Positions 61,785-64,000 of a stretch of 64,000 nucleotides of DNA are shown piece by piece. Every line of letters begins with the position of its first letter. Positions within the stretch are counted from its first letter, which is position 1. The position numbers and the translations under genes are program-made. Source of the stretch: Pasteurellaceae bacterium Orientalotternb1 (GTDB taxonomy: Bacteria > Pseudomonadota > Gammaproteobacteria > Enterobacterales > Pasteurellaceae). Under the pieces are notes generated by a model. The model did not search any database. It was not told the DNA's origin and saw nothing but the letters and a program-made list of their open reading frames with translations. The DNA lies in assembly GCA_011455275.1 (NCBI GenBank), contig CP015028.1:2268911-2332910 (forward strand), given 5' to 3'.

Positions 61785-64000
61785 ATGAAACTCAAACCGA
61801 TAAACTACATTTTAGGCTTAGATTTAGGCATCGCTTCGGTTGGCTGGGCAGTAGTTGAAATTGATGAAAATGAATATCCGCTGCGTTTAATTGATGTCGG
61901 TGTTCGCACATTTGAACGGGCTGAAGTCGCCAAAACAGGCGATTCGTTAGCAGCGGCTCGGCGTGCTGCACGTAGCGTTCGCCGACTAATTCGTCGTCGA
62001 GCACATCGCTTACTCAGAGCCAAGCGACTACTCAAACGAATCGGTTTAATTACTCAAGCAGATCTTGATTCAGGTTTACCTAACACGCCTTGGCAACTAC
62101 GTTTAGACGGACTGAATCGCCAGCTTTCTAACACAGAATGGGCTGCCGTCTTGCTACATTTAATCAAACATCGTGGCTATTTATCGCAACGTAAAAATGA
62201 AAACAAAACAGATAACAAGGAGCTTGGTGCTTTATTAGCAGGTGTTTCCGCTAACCATCAACTCCTTCAATCAGCTGAATATCAAACACCAGCTGAATTA
62301 GCACTCAAAAAATTTGCAGAAGAAGATGGGCATATTCGTAATCAGCGTGGTACTTACACTCATACCTTCAACCGATTAGACATCGCTGCCGAACTCGCCT
62401 TGCTTTTTAAATATCAACGAGAATTAGGCAATCATTTCGCCTCTGTAGATCTCGAGCAAGAAATTGGTGCATTATTGATAACACAGCGTGCAGCCCTTTC
62501 AGGCGAAGCCGTATTAAAGATGCTTGGCAAATGTACCTTTGAGCCTGCTGAATTTAAAGCGGCAAAAAATACTTACAGTGCAGAGCGTTTTATTTGGCTG
62601 ACGAAACTTAATAATTTACGCATTTTAGAAAATGGAACAGAGCGTGCATTAAGTGAAGATGAGCGACAGCTATTGATTGAACAGCCTTACCAAAAAGCAA
62701 AATTGACTTATGCCCAAGTGCGTAAACTATTAGAACTGTCCGAACAAGCCTTTTTCAAAGGTTTGCCATATCGTAAAGAGAATGCGGAATCTGCCACGCT
62801 TATGGAACTCAAAGCCTACCACGCCATTCGTAAGGCATTGGAAGGGGCTAATTTGAAAACCGAATGGCAAGGACTAGCAACGCAGCCAGAATTACTCGAT
62901 GCGATTGGTACGGCATTTTCGCTCTATAAAACCGATGACGATATTGCTCAATTTCTTGATGGTAAGCTATCTGAACAAGTATTAACCGCATTACAGGAAA
63001 ATCTTAATTTCGATAGATTTATTCAACTGTCTTTATTAAGCTTGAGCAAAATCTTACCTTTGATGGAACAAGGCAAACGGTATGATGAAGCATGCAAAAT
63101 GGTTTATGGCGATCATTACGGCTATCGCAAACAGAAAGAATCCCTGTTTCTCCCTGCTATCCCCTCAGACGATATTCGCAACCCAGTCGTATTGCGTACC
63201 TTATCACAGGCTCGTAAAGTGATTAACGGCATTGTCCGATTGTATGGCTCACCCGCTCGTATTCATATTGAAACTGGGCGTGAGGTTGGTAAATCCTTCA
63301 AAGATCGCCAAGAAATTCAAAAACGTCAAGATCAAAATCGCAGCGAGCGTGAACAATCTGCTAAAAAATTCAAAGAACTTTTCCCAAACTTCGCTGGCGA
63401 GCCAAAAGCCAAAGATATTTTAAAATTGCGTTTGTATGAACAGCAACACGGTAAATGTCTCTATTCTGGAAAAGCCCTAGAACTCAACCGCTTGCTTGAA
63501 AAGGGCTATGTTGAAATTGATCACGCCTTACCGTTTTCTCGCACTTGGGATGATAGCTTTAATAACAAAGTACTGGTGCTTGCTCAAGAAAACCAAAATA
63601 AAGGTAATCAAACACCTTATGAATGGCTTAACGGAAAAGACAATTCAGAGCAGTGGAAACATTTTGTCGCATTAGTAACAGGCAGCCGATTTAGTTATGG
63701 TAAAAAACAGCGGATTCTGACCCAAAAATTAGACGAAAAAGGCTTTTTAGAACGCAATTTGAACGACACTCGCTATATAGCTCGTTTTTTATGCCAGCAT
63801 ATTGAGGACAATATGTTGCTCGTGGGCAAAGGCAAAAAACGAGTATTTGCTTCAAATGGGCAAATCACCGCATTGCTCCGCAATCGTTGGGGACTAACGA
63901 AAATCCGTGAAGCCAATGATCGTCATCACGCTATCGATGCCATTGTGGTGGCATGTTCAACCATTGCAATGCAGCAAAAAATAACTCGTTTCGTCCGCTT
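61785..64000 (+). CDS. cas9: CRISPR nuclease Cas9, type II-C (cut by window end)
   Basis: RNA-guided double-strand nuclease. The frame stays open to the last base, giving 738 residues of a protein expected to be about 1050-1080. It opens [20 protein letters not shown] with RuvC-I aspartate D13, then an arginine-rich bridge helix (about 50-75, [19 protein letters not shown]), a recognition lobe, RuvC-II ([12 protein letters not shown], about 480-495), an HNH domain with H580 in EIDHALPFS, and RuvC-III ([10 protein letters not shown]714 to D718). It closely resembles the meningococcal Cas9. An AAGGAG ribosome-binding site (61773-61778) favours ATG 61785 over ATG 61782. The PAM-interacting end, cas1, cas2 and the array lie beyond the window. 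Confidence 0.96.
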   Translation, partial: MKLKPINYILGLDLGIASVGWAVVEIDENEYPLRLIDVGVRTFERAEVAKTGDSLAAARRAARSVRRLIRRRAHRLLRAKRLLKRIGLITQADLDSGLPNTPWQLRLDGLNRQLSNTEWAAVLLHLIKHRGYLSQRKNENKTDNKELGALLAGVSANHQLLQSAEYQTPAELALKKFAEEDGHIRNQRGTYTHTFNRLDIAAELALLFKYQRELGNHFASVDLEQEIGALLITQRAALSGEAVLKMLGKCTFEPAEFKAAKNTYSAERFIWLTKLNNLRILENGTERALSEDERQLLIEQPYQKAKLTYAQVRKLLELSEQAFFKGLPYRKENAESATLMELKAYHAIRKALEGANLKTEWQGLATQPELLDAIGTAFSLYKTDDDIAQFLDGKLSEQVLTALQENLNFDRFIQLSLLSLSKILPLMEQGKRYDEACKMVYGDHYGYRKQKESLFLPAIPSDDIRNPVVLRTLSQARKVINGIVRLYGSPARIHIETGREVGKSFKDRQEIQKRQDQNRSEREQSAKKFKELFPNFAGEPKAKDILKLRLYEQQHGKCLYSGKALELNRLLEKGYVEIDHALPFSRTWDDSFNNKVLVLAQENQNKGNQTPYEWLNGKDNSEQWKHFVALVTGSRFSYGKKQRILTQKLDEKGFLERNLNDTRYIARFLCQHIEDNMLLVGKGKKRVFASNGQITALLRNRWGLTKIREANDRHHAIDAIVVACSTIAMQQKITRFVR

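Noticed and set aside
61782-64000. cas9 as a recent import with unlike base use
   Set aside because: By eye its base composition and codon use do not differ clearly from neighbouring genes; a computed comparison would be needed to claim transfer.

Overview
The window is a contiguous piece of a Pasteurellaceae chromosome, most likely the Actinobacillus/Mannheimia side of the family. The strongest evidence is the repeated DNA uptake signal sequence (USS) with core ACAAGCGGTC and an AT-rich TTTTGCAAAT tail, which is the 'Apl-type' USS, not the Haemophilus influenzae type. Gene content fits: fruBKA, nrfEFG, frdABCD, class I adenylate cyclase, comEA and a wec cluster. I cannot name the species from the sequence alone.

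Layout. 0.07-4.4 kb: nhaB, dsbB, metG. 4.5-9.1 kb: ndk, then the fructose PTS operon fruB-fruK-fruA behind a CRP-type site and a candidate Cra operator. 9.3-12.3 kb: rmuC, a pabA-type amidotransferase and an unknown membrane protein. 12.3-15.9 kb (minus): nrfE, a dsbE-like gene, nrfF and nrfG, all overlapping by 4 bp or less, for haem attachment to nitrite reductase. 16-20.6 kb: lysO, dinB with a LexA box, htpX, an AI-2E family transporter and a cytochrome b562-like protein. 20.6-25.6 kb (minus): fabB, purA and hflKC. 25.7-29.9 kb: a metallo-beta-lactamase fold protein, trxA and cyaA. 30.0-35.75 kb (minus): an rRNA operon (16S, tRNA-Glu, 23S, 5S) that seems to be transcribed through three tRNA genes (Arg, His, Pro) lying directly upstream of its boxA leader. 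35.8-45.0 kb (minus): an enterobacterial common antigen type cluster, wecA-wzzE-wecB-wecC-(broken wecD)-wecE-wecF-wzyE-wecG. 45.2-49.2 kb: hemL, menD, menH and a small zinc-ribbon protein. 49.3-53.3 kb (minus): comEA and frdABCD. 53.6-58.6 kb: a lipoprotein, mrcB and a long-chain acyl-CoA ligase. 58.7-61.5 kb (minus): hemB and tatABC. 61.58 kb to the end: a divergently encoded tracrRNA and a type II-C cas9 that runs off the window.

How genes connect. Anaerobic respiration is represented by fumarate reductase, Nrf haem-lyase and menaquinone synthesis genes. cyaA has a CRP-type box next to its own start codon, and CRP-type boxes also lie upstream of fruB and frdA, so the cAMP-CRP circuit reaches several genes here. 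Natural transformation is represented by comEA and the many USSs.

The least expected signals are (1) two families of palindromic repeat tied to USSs: one is a four-hairpin block that splits a USS in two, found in frame in fruB and, with its orientation reversed relative to the USS, in the hemB-tatC gap; the other is a roughly 140 bp element with a USS at its centre, found in the fru operon, inside wecD (which it breaks) and as a 30 bp remnant near purA; (2) peptide motifs shared by unrelated proteins because USSs are translated in them; (3) the tRNA-first rRNA operon; (4) a meningococcal-like Cas9/tracrRNA locus whose array must lie outside the window.
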